A stretch of DNA of 50,470 bases from an uncultured Lactobacillus sp. (GCA_947641735.1 CANRQR010000007.1:1-50470), one strand, 5' to 3'; positions 26,019 to 35,066 are shown, counted from the stretch's first letter. Notes: generated from the letters alone by a model not told the origin. Numbers and translations: made by a program.

Positions 26019-26645
26019 ATGAATTACACAGAATTTTTCACTAATCGTTCTACAAGCGAAATCAGTAAAGACCTACTAGGTAGAACCTTGTCTTACAATA
26101 ATGGAGAAGAAATTCTATCTGGTACTATTGTTGAAGCAGAAGCCTATGTCGGTGTAAAAGACCGAGCTGCTCATTCTTATGGCGGCAGACGTAGTCCCGC
26201 AAATGAGGGTTTATATCGGCCGGGTGGCAGTTTATATATTTATTCCCAAAGGCAATATTTTTTCTTTGACGTTTCTTGTCAAGAAGAAGGTGAACCGCAA
26301 GGAGTATTAATCAGAGCTATCGATCCTCTAACAGGAATTGACACGATGATTAAAAACCGTAGCGGTAAAACAGGACCGCTTTTGACTAATGGACCTGGAA
26401 AAATGATGCAAGCCTTAGGGATTACTAGTCGTAAATGGGATTTGGTTGATTTGAACGATTCGCCTTTTGATATTGATATCGATCACAAACGCGAAATAGA
26501 AGAAATTGTTGCCCTTCCAAGAGTAGGAATTAATCAATCAGATCCTGAATGGGCTCAGAAGAAATTAAGATTCATCGTTAGCGGTAATCCTTATGTTTCA
26601 GACATCAAGAAAAAAGATATCAAAAAAAATCATGGATTTATTTGA
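26019..26645 (+). CDS. DNA-3-methyladenine glycosylase (AAG/MPG family)
   Basis: Removes 3-methyladenine, hypoxanthine and related bases from DNA, opening base excision repair. The 208-residue protein has the family landmarks LLGRTLSY, GTIVEAEAYVG with the catalytic Glu, DRAAHSYGG, GLYRPGGSLYIYSQRQYF and LLTNGPGKMMQALGI. AGAAAG lies before ATG 26019. It has its own terminator. With the Ogt-like gene just upstream it makes a small alkylation-repair neighbourhood. Confidence 0.92.
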   Translation: MNYTEFFTNRSTSEISKDLLGRTLSYNNGEEILSGTIVEAEAYVGVKDRAAHSYGGRRSPANEGLYRPGGSLYIYSQRQYFFFDVSCQEEGEPQGVLIRAIDPLTGIDTMIKNRSGKTGPLLTNGPGKMMQALGITSRKWDLVDLNDSPFDIDIDHKREIEEIVALPRVGINQSDPEWAQKKLRFIVSGNPYVSDIKKKDIKKNHGFI

Positions 26646-26646
26646 C

Positions 26647-26674
26647 AAAAGATTAAAAATCGTTTAATCTTTTC
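26647..26674 (+). terminator. Terminator of the glycosylase gene
   Basis: AAAAGATTAAA, a five-base loop and TTTAATCTTTT form a perfect 11-bp AT-rich stem starting one base after the stop codon. Confidence 0.7.
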
Positions 26675-26689
26675 ATCGGTTAAATAAAT

Positions 26690-26872
26690 CCCCAATGCAA
26701 TAGAGGTTGCGATAATCACAGAATTTACTTGAGTACGCGAATACAGTGAGAGTCAATTTTAGGATTACCGCCGAAACAAATTTTCTTTCGTGAAGTTAAT
26801 TTGTTGGGATGTAAGAGAATATCTTACATACTGTCCTGGTCGTCCCCAGGGAGCGCTATATGATTTGGTTTA
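26690..26872 (+). promoter_or_regulatory. Lysine riboswitch (L-box)
   Basis: The leader shows the conserved lysine-aptamer blocks in order: AATAGAGGTTGCGA (26699), TTGAGTAC, TACCGCCGAAACAAAT pairing with AATTTGTTGGG, TCTTACATACTGTCCTGG, and GGAGCGCTATATG at the 3' closing stem. It is followed by a strong terminator, so lysine binding should stop transcription of the ABC importer downstream. Family identity rests on close agreement with the lysC L-box layout. Confidence 0.93.
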
Positions 26873-26891
26873 ATTACTGATGATTTTTACA

Positions 26892-26926
26892 AACCTCGTT
26901 GTTTTTGGTAAACAACGAGGTTTTTT
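26892..26926 (+). terminator. Riboswitch-controlled terminator
   Basis: AAACCTCGTTGTTT and AACAACGAGGTTTTTT make the expression-platform hairpin between the lysine aptamer and the importer genes. Confidence 0.9.
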
Positions 26927-26977
26927 CGCTTTTATTGTATTGGCTTTATTTGAAATAATTTTTGGAGGTATTTCAAA

Positions 26978-28591
26978 GTGAAGTCAAAAATAAGATGGTT
27001 TAGTGCTTTATTAGCCTTAATTTTAAGTTTAGTGATTGGTTTTAGTTTTAATTCTAATCAAACTCAAGCGGCTAAAAAAGAAGCGCCTTTAAAAATTGGT
27101 ATGGAGGCTAACTATCCCCCATACAATTGGACTCAAACAACAGACAAAAATGGCGCTGTTCCAATCGACGGCTCTAAGCAATACGCAAATGGATACGATG
27201 TTCAAATTGCAAAAATCATCGGCAAAAAATTACATCGTAAAGTTGTAGTAGAAAAAACTGAATGGGATGGTTTATTACCAGCTTTAACTTCTGGAAAGAT
27301 TGACTTAATCATTGCTGGTATGTCTCCTACTGCTGAACGTAGAAAAGCAATCAACTTCTCTAAACCATATAGAAAAAGTACTTTCGTAGTTATCACAAGC
27401 AGAAACGGAAAATTTGCTCAAGCAAAAGGTTTAAATGATTTTAAAGGCGCAAAATTAACTGCACAACAAGGTACATTACACTATGACCTGATTAAGCAAC
27501 TTCATGGTGCTAAACGCGAACCAGCAATGAGAAGCTTTTCTGCAATGCGTCAAAGCTTACAATCAGGTACTATTGATGGTTATGTTGCAGAAGATATTGA
27601 ATACAAAAGTTACAAGACAGTTAACCCTAACATCGTTGCCGTTAACTTAAACAAAATGCAAGGTTTCAAAGTTGATCACGATGATTCAATTACATCAATT
27701 GGTGTTAAGAAAGGCAATACTGAGTTACTTAACCAAGTTAATAGCATTTTAAATGGTATTTCTAATAAAAAGCGCGACCAATTAATGGCTGATGCTGTAA
27801 AAGAACAACCTCAAGCTGGGGGCAACAAGAAAGAAAATTGGTTTATGTCAATTATGCATCGCTATGGTTCAATGATCCTTGGCGGTGTTGGTATGACACT
27901 TCTTCTTGCCTTAGTTGGTACTATCGTTGGTTTCTTCATTGGTTTACTTGTAGGTATTGTTAGAACTATTCCAACTCCTAAGTCTGCTGGTAAAAAGTGG
28001 GGCCTAAAGATAGTTGATTGGATTTTAGCTGTTTATATTGAAGTATTCCGTGGAACTCCTATGATGGTTCAAGCTGCTGTTATCTACTACGGAATTGCCC
28101 AATTATGGCACCTCAACTTAAACCGTACTGTAGCTGCTTTAGTAATTGTTTCAATTAATACTGGAGCTTACCTAGCCGAAGTTATTCGTGGTGGTATTAA
28201 TGCCACTCCTAAAGGTCAATTCGAAGCAGCTTCTGCAATCGGTATGACACACTCACAACAAATGTGGCATATTATTTTACCTCAAGCCATTAGAAATTGT
28301 TTACCATCTATTACTAACGAATTTATTGTTAACATTAAGGATACTTCAGTATTAAGTATTATTTCTGTTTCAGAATTGTTCTTTGTTGGTACAACTGTTG
28401 CCAGTCAAACATTCCAATTCTTCCAAACTTACTTCATCATTTCAATGATCTACTTAATCTTGACATTCTCTATTACTAGAATCTTTAACTTCATTGAAAA
28501 GAAACTTGAAGGTCCAAAAAACTACAATTTAATGGCTAACCAATTACAAGTAGAAGATCCAAAGGAGACTGGATTTGAACATGAACAATAA
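26978..28591 (+). CDS. Lysine ABC importer: fused substrate-binding protein and permease
   Basis: A 537-residue fusion. Residues 1-31 are a signal or anchor helix ([19 protein letters not shown]). Residues about 37-275 form a family 3 solute-binding domain ([34 protein letters not shown]). Residues about 295-520 are a His/Glu/Gln/Arg-type permease ([28 protein letters not shown]; the coupling loop [20 protein letters not shown]). GTG at 26978 follows GGAGG. The lysine riboswitch in the leader makes lysine the likely substrate, with expression when lysine is scarce. Fused SBP-permease proteins of this kind work with one ATPase, encoded next and overlapping by 17 bases. Confidence 0.93.
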   Translation: MKSKIRWFSALLALILSLVIGFSFNSNQTQAAKKEAPLKIGMEANYPPYNWTQTTDKNGAVPIDGSKQYANGYDVQIAKIIGKKLHRKVVVEKTEWDGLLPALTSGKIDLIIAGMSPTAERRKAINFSKPYRKSTFVVITSRNGKFAQAKGLNDFKGAKLTAQQGTLHYDLIKQLHGAKREPAMRSFSAMRQSLQSGTIDGYVAEDIEYKSYKTVNPNIVAVNLNKMQGFKVDHDDSITSIGVKKGNTELLNQVNSILNGISNKKRDQLMADAVKEQPQAGGNKKENWFMSIMHRYGSMILGGVGMTLLLALVGTIVGFFIGLLVGIVRTIPTPKSAGKKWGLKIVDWILAVYIEVFRGTPMMVQAAVIYYGIAQLWHLNLNRTVAALVIVSINTGAYLAEVIRGGINATPKGQFEAASAIGMTHSQQMWHIILPQAIRNCLPSITNEFIVNIKDTSVLSIISVSELFFVGTTVASQTFQFFQTYFIISMIYLILTFSITRIFNFIEKKLEGPKNYNLMANQLQVEDPKETGFEHEQ

Positions 28592-29339
28592 TAACGAAGA
28601 AAACATTTTACAAGTACAACATTTACAAAAGAAATATGGTGATCATACAGTATTAAAAGATATTTCTTTTAATATTAATAAAGGAGAAGTAATGACCATT
28701 ATTGGTCCATCTGGTGGTGGTAAATCAACGATGCTAAGATGTATTAATCTTCTTGAAGAACCAAGTAATGGAAAAATTCTCTTCCATGGAGAAAACATTC
28801 TTGATCCTCATTTTAATCGTAATACCTTCCGTTCTAAGGTCGGAATGGTATTTCAGCAATTCAACTTGTTTAACAACAAGAATGTCCTTCAAAACTGTAT
28901 GATTGGCCAAGAAATGGTTCTTGGTCGCTCCAAAGAAGAAGCTAAAAAAGTTGCTATTGAAAACTTGCAGAAAGTTGGAATGGATCCATTTCTTACTGCT
29001 AAACCTCAACAATTATCTGGTGGTCAACAACAACGTGTAGCAATTGCTCGGGCAATTTCTATGGATCCAGAAGTTCTGCTCTTTGATGAACCTACTAGTG
29101 CCCTTGACCCAGAAATGGTTGGTGAAGTACTTAATACCATGCAATTACTAGCTAAGACTGGACTAACAATGGTGATTGTTACTCACGAAATGGGATTCGC
29201 TCGTGATGTATCTGATCAAGTTGTCTTCATGAGTGATGGAGTTATTACCGAACAAGGAACACCACAACAGATCTTTAACGATCCACAAGAAGAAAAAACT
29301 AAGAAGTTCCTACGTAACTTCAGAAATAATGAACTTTAA
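28575..29339 (+). CDS. Lysine ABC importer ATPase
   Basis: A polar amino acid ABC ATPase of 254 residues. Walker A is GPSGGGKST, the Q loop is in VFQQFNLF, the signature is [12 protein letters not shown], Walker B is [12 protein letters not shown] and the switch His is in [15 protein letters not shown] ends 7 bases before TTG 28575 and 13 before ATG 28581, so TTG is better placed, though ATG is possible. It overlaps the fused binding-protein/permease gene and shares its lysine riboswitch. A terminator follows. Confidence 0.94.
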   Translation: MNMNNNNEENILQVQHLQKKYGDHTVLKDISFNINKGEVMTIIGPSGGGKSTMLRCINLLEEPSNGKILFHGENILDPHFNRNTFRSKVGMVFQQFNLFNNKNVLQNCMIGQEMVLGRSKEEAKKVAIENLQKVGMDPFLTAKPQQLSGGQQQRVAIARAISMDPEVLLFDEPTSALDPEMVGEVLNTMQLLAKTGLTMVIVTHEMGFARDVSDQVVFMSDGVITEQGTPQQIFNDPQEEKTKKFLRNFRNNEL

Positions 29340-29379
29340 GCAAAATAATATAGAATTTGCTTTTCCCCTATAAATTATA

Positions 29380-29427
29380 AAAAGGCTGATACTCTTTGTT
29401 ATAAACATTGAACTATCAGCCTTTTTA
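29380..29427 (+). terminator. Terminator of the lysine importer operon
   Basis: AAAAGGCTGATA and TATCAGCCTTTT form a 12-bp stem followed by T residues. Confidence 0.88.
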
Positions 29428-29592
29428 TTAGTCTATTGTTATCTACCTATTTATTTTTAGTATCTTTTCTTTTAACAAAGTACAAATTATTGAAATCATG
29501 GTTCCTAGGATTCATACTATTCCCGAAAAGAGCGAATGGTCCCAATATACTAATTGAGACTTTATTAAACGTAAAAGAAAGGAAAATACATA

Positions 29593-29859
29593 ATGTTTGA
29601 TTTTGTATTTTGGGTTTTAGTAATCTGGTTTATTATAAATGTTATTTGGATGTGGTTTGTATTAAACAAACAATCATATCAAAAATCCTTTGCCTGGATT
29701 AATGTAGCAACAGTGATTATTGGTTTTTGGGTTTACTACGGTACTGGTGCTCACTCCGGTGGATTAGCTGATTGTTTCTTATGGCTAAATTGGCTTAACG
29801 TAGTTTTAGCTTGCCTTCAATTTTACTTCGGCTACCGCAAACTTAACAGTACTAATTAA
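29593..29859 (+). CDS. Small membrane protein of unknown function
   Basis: An 88-residue protein with three membrane segments (about 3-25, 35-52, 60-82), rich in Trp and Phe, with a Gly/His-rich loop (YGTGAHSGGLADC). AGAAAGGA precedes ATG 29593, and a terminator lies just past the stop, so it is likely a real gene. It is monocistronic. No family recognised. Confidence 0.6.
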   Translation: MFDFVFWVLVIWFIINVIWMWFVLNKQSYQKSFAWINVATVIIGFWVYYGTGAHSGGLADCFLWLNWLNVVLACLQFYFGYRKLNSTN

Positions 29860-29883
29860 GCTCTCAAAAAAATACTTTAATCA

Positions 29884-29928
29884 TCTAAAAAGACTAGTAT
29901 TCCACTATCAGTGTTATACTAGCCTTTT
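29884..29928. terminator. Bidirectional terminator
   Basis: AAAAGACTAGTAT and ATACTAGCCTTTT pair with a small bulge between convergent genes. Confidence 0.75.
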
Positions 29929-29941
29929 GTATTTATTAGAA

Positions 29942-30871
29942 TTAAATAATTTCGCTATTTTCTCGCTCTTTTTCTAATTTCCAACCAATATCAAAGTATG
30001 TTTTGCGCTCATTACGCAAGGCACCATAGTCACTTTGCAAACTATCAATCGCGTCCTGTAATTTTTTATTTTGCTTCCGAATTGCATTTAATTCTGGATC
30101 ATTCACAATTCCTTTTAAATGAACCTTGCCAGCCAAGTCTCTTTTAGCAGCTTGAAACTCTTCCTTCAAATTAGCTAAAGCATCTTCATACTTAACTAGC
30201 TTTTTATTTACGATAGTTAATTGATCGTTCAATTTAACAAATAATTGATATGGCATGTTCGATTTAATCTTATTGCATTCACTACACGATAAAATCAAAT
30301 TATCAAAAGAATTATCATGTGATAAAGAAACGGGATCTTTGTGATCTACACTCGTTCCACGCCGGCCGCAATACTGACAGCGGTAATTATACTTATGCCG
30401 AATTCGTTCCCGATCTACAAAGTCAACTTCATTTAAAGAAAAATCAACTTCAATCCCCATCTTTTTCATATTTACTGCAAAATCAACATTATTCTCAGGA
30501 ACATAGTCTATTTCATTATCTTCACTCTTAATAATTGCTAAATTAAACTCACGACGTGAAATTTGTTGCAAAGTAACTTCATTGCCATCATAATCTTGAA
30601 TGAACGACTCATACTGTCGCCTATTAGTATTGTCTACAAGATAGTGCTTTAAAGAATCCGGCTTAATCTGACCATTATTCTTCTTTCCTACAAAGCTATA
30701 GAGCATTACCTGGGAAATACTTTCAACTACCGGATTTTCATAGTTCTCTGCATCCAAATTTCTTGTTAAACAAATATCACAAATACTTGTCAACTTAGGG
30801 TTCATTAACCCTTCTTGCTTAAAATGAAGACTATCAAGTCGTAAACCACAGGATGCACACTGTAATTTCAA
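29942..30871 (-). CDS. HNH endonuclease-domain protein with N-terminal zinc ribbon
   Basis: A 309-residue protein. An N-terminal zinc ribbon has Cys5, Cys8, Cys31 and Cys34. A middle region of about 120 residues has no known fold. The HNH nuclease domain spans 160-206: CQYC (165-168), the catalytic VDHKDP (His177), NSFDNLILSCSECN with Cys196 and Cys199, and KIKSNMP. A long coiled coil follows (about 215-300). The start is TTG at 30871, supported by the zinc-ribbon cysteines right after it and by GGGGGAAG upstream. It begins one base after the stop of the HD-domain gene, so the two are co-translated. No methyltransferase or integrase is nearby. It may be a stand-alone nuclease or a defence module. 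Confidence 0.82.
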   Translation of the reverse strand: MKLQCASCGLRLDSLHFKQEGLMNPKLTSICDICLTRNLDAENYENPVVESISQVMLYSFVGKKNNGQIKPDSLKHYLVDNTNRRQYESFIQDYDGNEVTLQQISRREFNLAIIKSEDNEIDYVPENNVDFAVNMKKMGIEVDFSLNEVDFVDRERIRHKYNYRCQYCGRRGTSVDHKDPVSLSHDNSFDNLILSCSECNKIKSNMPYQLFVKLNDQLTIVNKKLVKYEDALANLKEEFQAAKRDLAGKVHLKGIVNDPELNAIRKQNKKLQDAIDSLQSDYGALRNERKTYFDIGWKLEKERENSEII

Positions 30872-30872
30872 C

Positions 30873-31517
30873 CTATTCTTCCCCCATTAACAAAATACTA
30901 AATGCAATTCTTTGCATTTTATCTTTACCGGCAAAATCGCCCTTAAATAAATCTGGCAAAATTTTCTTAATAAAGTATTGAACACAAGTTAAATCATCAA
31001 ACTTTTTAATAGTTTCAAGACTTTCTTTAAACATCTGCATGAACACAGGATTTGGATTTCCTAATTCAATTTCACCGTAAGCTTCATAAAGTAAATCCAA
31101 CTTATCACAAATAGATAAGATCTTACCCTCTAAAGTATCATCTTTTCCTTCAGATAGGCGTTTTGTATAAATTTTTTGAAATTCTTTTGGAATTTCATCC
31201 TTAATAAATTTAGCAGTCATGGTTTCTTCAACATCCCCAATCATCTTACGTAATTGCGGAGTTGCATACTTAACTGGCGTCTTGATATCACCAATAAAAC
31301 GTTCAGTATAATCATGATTAAGACTCTTTTCATAAAGAGCTTTCCAATTTACTTTTTGCTTACCAATGACTTCTTCGATATCTCCCATCATTTGAGCAAG
31401 TTCTGCTGTTCTAAAGCTATGATCAGCTACAGAATGGTGTTGATATTTAAAATACCCTGGTGCACGGTCAATCGACTCTAAACTATTAAAACCTTGAATA
31501 TACGCATTTAATCCCAT
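30873..31517 (-). CDS. HD-domain phosphohydrolase (YfbR-like)
   Basis: A 214-residue HD-superfamily enzyme. The metal-binding residues are His33 (VADHSFRT), His68-Asp69 (SLNHDYTE) and Asp138 (ICDKLDLL), the arrangement of YfbR-type deoxynucleoside 5'-monophosphatases. It would hydrolyse a nucleotide or related phosphate in the cytosol. GGAAGGGG lies upstream of ATG 31517. It is the first gene of a two-gene unit with the HNH protein, an unusual partner for a housekeeping nucleotidase. Confidence 0.83.
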   Translation of the reverse strand: MGLNAYIQGFNSLESIDRAPGYFKYQHHSVADHSFRTAELAQMMGDIEEVIGKQKVNWKALYEKSLNHDYTERFIGDIKTPVKYATPQLRKMIGDVEETMTAKFIKDEIPKEFQKIYTKRLSEGKDDTLEGKILSICDKLDLLYEAYGEIELGNPNPVFMQMFKESLETIKKFDDLTCVQYFIKKILPDLFKGDFAGKDKMQRIAFSILLMGEE

Positions 31518-31596
31518 AAAAACTTACCCCTTCCAGAAATATAAAAATGTCTAAAATTTCTACTATCATAGCAAAACCACTCTACTCTTGCAAATC

Positions 31597-31638
31597 AAAA
31601 ATAGAGAAAGATTTAACACCTTAATCTTTCTCTATTTC
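31597..31638 (-). terminator. Terminator of the polysaccharide operon
   Basis: AATAGAGAAAGAT and ATCTTTCTCTATT form a 13-bp stem that includes the stop codon and last codons of the GH8 gene. A T run follows on the minus strand. Confidence 0.85.
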
Positions 31639-32756
31639 TCTAATCCCGTCAACTCATTTGTATTTAAAGCAGCTAAAACACTCAATGTTGCATCATAGTA
31701 ATTATTAGCAGGAAGCGGTCTTGAAAAAATATATTTTTCATGTTCTACCAAAGTACCATATCCTTCATTTTGATACTTACTTGCAGCTACAAAGATCGGT
31801 GCACTAAAGCTCGCAGACTCATATGGATATAGGGGTTTTCCACTCAAGGTAAACCCACTTGATATTTCTTCTTTTTGCTTAAAAAAACTCAGCATTTTCT
31901 TTACGATATTATTTGCGTCTTTATCATTACTTGCTGCTAAGAGCATCGGAACTCGGCAGGCATTGGCGCTGTAATTACCATCATCTTTGGTTGCTACATC
32001 ATTAGCCTTAGCAGGAGACGCCTGTTTTTGCTTTGAAATCCAGGTAAAATCCGGAACTAGTCCTGTTTTATGTTGGCTGCTAAGCTGTTGTAAATAAGCC
32101 AGCATCTGTGATTTTATTTCTATCCAGCTGTGATCTCCAGTTGCTTGATAAAATTCTTCAAATGCTTGTGGCATTACATCGGATGTTCTCATTACATTAT
32201 AAAAATGTGATTTCTTATTTGCCCAATTTCCTACAGTAATTATTTTAGCCGAACGATTGCTTTCTAACTTTTTGATATCACTGATTAATTTAATAGCTTG
32301 AGCTTTATATCCATGTCCTGGCCAAACTTTATCAGCTTCAAGCAATGCTTGAGCAATCATCATGTCGCCGTCACTTGCGCTCACTGGATTATCCTGTAAG
32401 CTTCCCTTTTTATTTTCTTGTCTCCAGCTCATTAAGTTTGAATTAGACAATCGATGCCTTAAATAATAATTATCCAATTTTTGAAAATCAGTTTGGCTTC
32501 CTAAGTGCTTCTGTCCTGCCTTTACAGCTAGTAACATTCCATATCCCTGTGCTTCCGACAAGGCAAACGGTGGCTTATTTTTTCCAGCTGCGTTAACATA
32601 CTGCTCACTTTCACTTTGATTTTTTATATAGTCTTCTCGCCAAACCTGATAGTATCTTTTTTCTATCGTGCGATCATTGCTCATCCTTACATATCCAATA
32701 ATTCCTAAGTAAGCTACTATCACACCTAAAATCAAGATTAAATTTTTAACTCTCAT
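31632..32756 (-). CDS. Glycoside hydrolase family 8 (BcsZ-like), membrane anchored
   Basis: A 374-residue protein with an N-terminal anchor (LILILGVIVAYLGIIGYV, 6-23) and an extracellular GH8 barrel. The general acid is Glu68 in LSEAQGYGM, and the base region is SASDGDMMIAQALLEAD (Asp129, Asp131). GH8 enzymes cut beta-1,4-linked glucans or chitosan-like polymers; BcsZ trims cellulose during export. It lies 9 bases after the synthase gene, with AGGGATAGGG before its ATG, and probably edits the polymer made by that synthase. Confidence 0.88.
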   Translation of the reverse strand: MRVKNLILILGVIVAYLGIIGYVRMSNDRTIEKRYYQVWREDYIKNQSESEQYVNAAGKNKPPFALSEAQGYGMLLAVKAGQKHLGSQTDFQKLDNYYLRHRLSNSNLMSWRQENKKGSLQDNPVSASDGDMMIAQALLEADKVWPGHGYKAQAIKLISDIKKLESNRSAKIITVGNWANKKSHFYNVMRTSDVMPQAFEEFYQATGDHSWIEIKSQMLAYLQQLSSQHKTGLVPDFTWISKQKQASPAKANDVATKDDGNYSANACRVPMLLAASNDKDANNIVKKMLSFFKQKEEISSGFTLSGKPLYPYESASFSAPIFVAASKYQNEGYGTLVEHEKYIFSRPLPANNYYDATLSVLAALNTNELTGLEK

Positions 32757-32765
32757 GCCCTATCC

Positions 32766-34073
32766 CTAATCTGCAAATCTCTTTGTTTTTACCCATTTAC
32801 TACCGTCTCGCTTAAAGATTTTATCCCCGATAACTGAGCAAACTGCTTGGATAGAAATAGCAATAAATAATTGTGAATAGGTAAAATACGAACCCAATGC
32901 TAACCAAATTTGATCACTAGTGGCTTGTCCATATTGTGTAGCTAAAGCCAGATTGATTTGAGTTACATATAAAAGAATCATCAGTAACCAATTAATTAAT
33001 AAAAGTTGCATCAGTAAGAGATTGGAATCCATTGCAAAAATAATTGGTATCTTAGGATTAAAAAATCTTGCCACTACACATCCTAAATCTACGAAGAAGA
33101 TAATATCGGAAAGAACAACCGCTAAGTTAAACCAAAAGAAAACACAGGTTAAATAAAACGTTTCTAATTTAACGCGCCAATTACTCCTATCAAATAAATG
33201 CTTAAAATTATTTATCACAACTTGATAGTTTCCTTTTGCCCAACGCAATCGTTGATAATAATAATCACGTAAGTGCTCAGGCTCTTGTTCAAACGCTTCT
33301 GAATTATAAGCTAAAGCAATCAAGTATCCATCTTCCATAATCCGAAAAGAAATTTCTGTATCTTCAGTTAAAGCACCCTGTTGCCAACCACCAATACTTC
33401 TTACATACTCGGTATTAATGATGAAATTTGTTCCTGGAATTCGTCCAATTTTAAATAAATTCCAAACCCCAACATGTTGAATACGTTGAGAAACAATTAC
33501 TTCTTGATTGATACATCTAGTTAAAAAGTTTTGTTTTGCATTGCGTGTTTTATTTCTTCCAAAGGTAGCCATGTAGCGACTTGGGTTCTCTAAAACTTTT
33601 TTAATTAAAAAATACAAGGCATTTTGTTCTGGTAATGCATCTGCATCATAGACACAGATATATTCTCCTTGAGCTATTTCTAAGGCATCATTCAAAACGC
33701 CAGCTTTTCCTCCAGAACCCTGTCTTTCAATAATTTGTACGTTTCGATACCTATATTCAGGCATATCAACTGCCTTTCGCATCTCAGCAGCTGTCTTATC
33801 TTGACAATTATCCGCATATAAAAGTACTTCTATTTTTGAAGCAGGATAGTTTAAATCAAGGATTCCTTTTGTCGTTTTAGCAATTACAAGCTCTTCATTA
33901 TGGGCCGGTACTACAATCGTAATCGTAGGGTAGCGTTTTAGAGGGGTAATAGAAACAATCTTTTTACTATGTTTAATCCAAAAGCGAATCGCACCATAAA
34001 GCGTTACTAATGACGCTAAAAGAGAAAACCAAATAGATACTAAAGTTGAAAATGCTAAAAAATTATTTAACAT
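32766..34073 (-). CDS. Processive family 2 glycosyltransferase (BcsA/PgaC-like polysaccharide synthase)
   Basis: A 435-residue membrane synthase. A membrane helix (about 5-30) precedes the GT-A domain (TITIVVPAHNEE, 50-61; DAD at 143-145; the base motif TED at 236-238; QRLRW at 274-278), and about three membrane helices follow. These are the motifs of enzymes that make and export cellulose- or poly-N-acetylglucosamine-like chains. It has no PilZ domain, so any c-di-GMP control would need a partner. Its start overlaps the 48-residue membrane protein gene by 11 bases. Operon order is GGDEF-like protein, micro-protein, synthase, GH8. Which sugar is polymerised is not readable. Confidence 0.9.
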   Translation of the reverse strand: MLNNFLAFSTLVSIWFSLLASLVTLYGAIRFWIKHSKKIVSITPLKRYPTITIVVPAHNEELVIAKTTKGILDLNYPASKIEVLLYADNCQDKTAAEMRKAVDMPEYRYRNVQIIERQGSGGKAGVLNDALEIAQGEYICVYDADALPEQNALYFLIKKVLENPSRYMATFGRNKTRNAKQNFLTRCINQEVIVSQRIQHVGVWNLFKIGRIPGTNFIINTEYVRSIGGWQQGALTEDTEISFRIMEDGYLIALAYNSEAFEQEPEHLRDYYYQRLRWAKGNYQVVINNFKHLFDRSNWRVKLETFYLTCVFFWFNLAVVLSDIIFFVDLGCVVARFFNPKIPIIFAMDSNLLLMQLLLINWLLMILLYVTQINLALATQYGQATSDQIWLALGSYFTYSQLFIAISIQAVCSVIGDKIFKRDGSKWVKTKRFAD

Positions 34074-34209
34074 GATGATGCTTTCCTAAATGAAGGACGG
34101 TATGTTCAGTTTGATGATAAATCGTCCAAACACTATGAATCATAGCAAAAAGTGCAATTAAAAATATTAATGTAACTAAAATAGCCAGCATAAAGAAAAC
34201 ATCTATCAT
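34063..34209 (-). CDS. 48-residue membrane protein in the polysaccharide operon
   Basis: A short gene that is easily missed. ATG at 34209 overlaps the upstream stop as ATGA, with AAAGGGAG 7 bases before it, and its 3' end overlaps the synthase start by 11 bases. The product has one membrane helix (VFFMLAILVTLIFLIALFAM, residues 4-23) and a His-rich C-terminus (LGKHHHVK). Both overlaps and the ribosome binding site argue that it is translated. Poly-GlcNAc synthases need a small membrane subunit (PgaD, IcaD), so this could be the equivalent accessory subunit. That is inference from position and size. Confidence 0.75.
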   Translation of the reverse strand: MIDVFFMLAILVTLIFLIALFAMIHSVWTIYHQTEHTVLHLGKHHHVK

Positions 34210-35066
34210 GATTCGACTCCCTTTAAATATTCAACAACTAAATCTGTTTCAAGCTTTCGTTTTAAATGTTTAAGAATTGCATCAAGATCTGGGTATAATA
34301 TCAAATCTTCCTCAACAATATGCTGAGTAGCCATTTTAAATGCTGGGTGATAGTCTTCATATTTTAAAGCTCGAAGTTCTGCTTTTAATTCATCATTCAA
34401 AACCATCAAAGTTCCAGGTGCAATTGTATTAGAAATAATTAAAAATTCACCATTTCCCAGGTAATATAAATTTTCATCAACTAATCTGCTCTTTTTAAGC
34501 ACTTTAGCTATTTGTTTCAAAATTTGACTATGCTCTTCTAAATTAAACTGAGCAAACTGTTGATTATGCTCCCATTTAATGATTGTAAAGTCATCCCACA
34601 AAGGTAAATAACTTTTCTCTCTTAAAATTCTGCTTATCTTCTGGTATAGCTTCTGTGCGTTATAGGTCGTTTGGAGTTTTACATTTTGATCGTAGTGGGT
34701 AATATAGCGATAAACACTAGCTTCATTTTTCTTATAGATGCTCCACTTAAAAATGCATTCTCTCAACTGACTCGCTAGATAGGCTTCTACTGGAAACGAA
34801 AGCAATAATATTGCCTTAGCATATATATCTAATCTCACATAGCCAAGGGTTAAGCCGCTGATTCCCAATACAGTTAAAATTAAAATAAGCCATGTACTAA
34901 CAATATTTGGCAAAATTAGGCCAACAAGTGCGCCTAATACCAGAAGCATCGCAACTCCCCAAAAAACATTATCTAAAAAATTATCTGCTACTCCTAAAAA
35001 AAGAGACGGCAAAATAAGGGCGAAAATTGCTTTTAATTCTAGCCCTTTTATCGAAATGTTATTCAT
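34206..35066 (-). CDS. Membrane protein with degenerate GGDEF domain
   Basis: A 286-residue protein, first gene of the polysaccharide operon. About four membrane segments fill residues 10-100 and a cytosolic GGDEF-like domain fills about 120-275. The active loop reads GNGEF (204-208) instead of GGDEF, with the pattern YYLGNGEFLIIS, and RLVD (194-197) lies near the position of the RxxD inhibitory site, one residue off. It is unlikely to make c-di-GMP but might bind it or a related nucleotide and control the synthase encoded downstream, which lacks a PilZ domain. ATG 35066 has only a weak AGGA upstream. The fold call rests on a short motif and context. Confidence 0.65.
   Translation of the reverse strand: MNNISIKGLELKAIFALILPSLFLGVADNFLDNVFWGVAMLLVLGALVGLILPNIVSTWLILILTVLGISGLTLGYVRLDIYAKAILLLSFPVEAYLASQLRECIFKWSIYKKNEASVYRYITHYDQNVKLQTTYNAQKLYQKISRILREKSYLPLWDDFTIIKWEHNQQFAQFNLEEHSQILKQIAKVLKKSRLVDENLYYLGNGEFLIISNTIAPGTLMVLNDELKAELRALKYEDYHPAFKMATQHIVEEDLILYPDLDAILKHLKRKLETDLVVEYLKGVES

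Noticed and set aside
29430-29592. Possible leader or riboswitch before the 88-residue membrane protein
   Set aside because: Short inverted pieces (around CCTAGG) were seen but no known aptamer or terminator pattern could be built.
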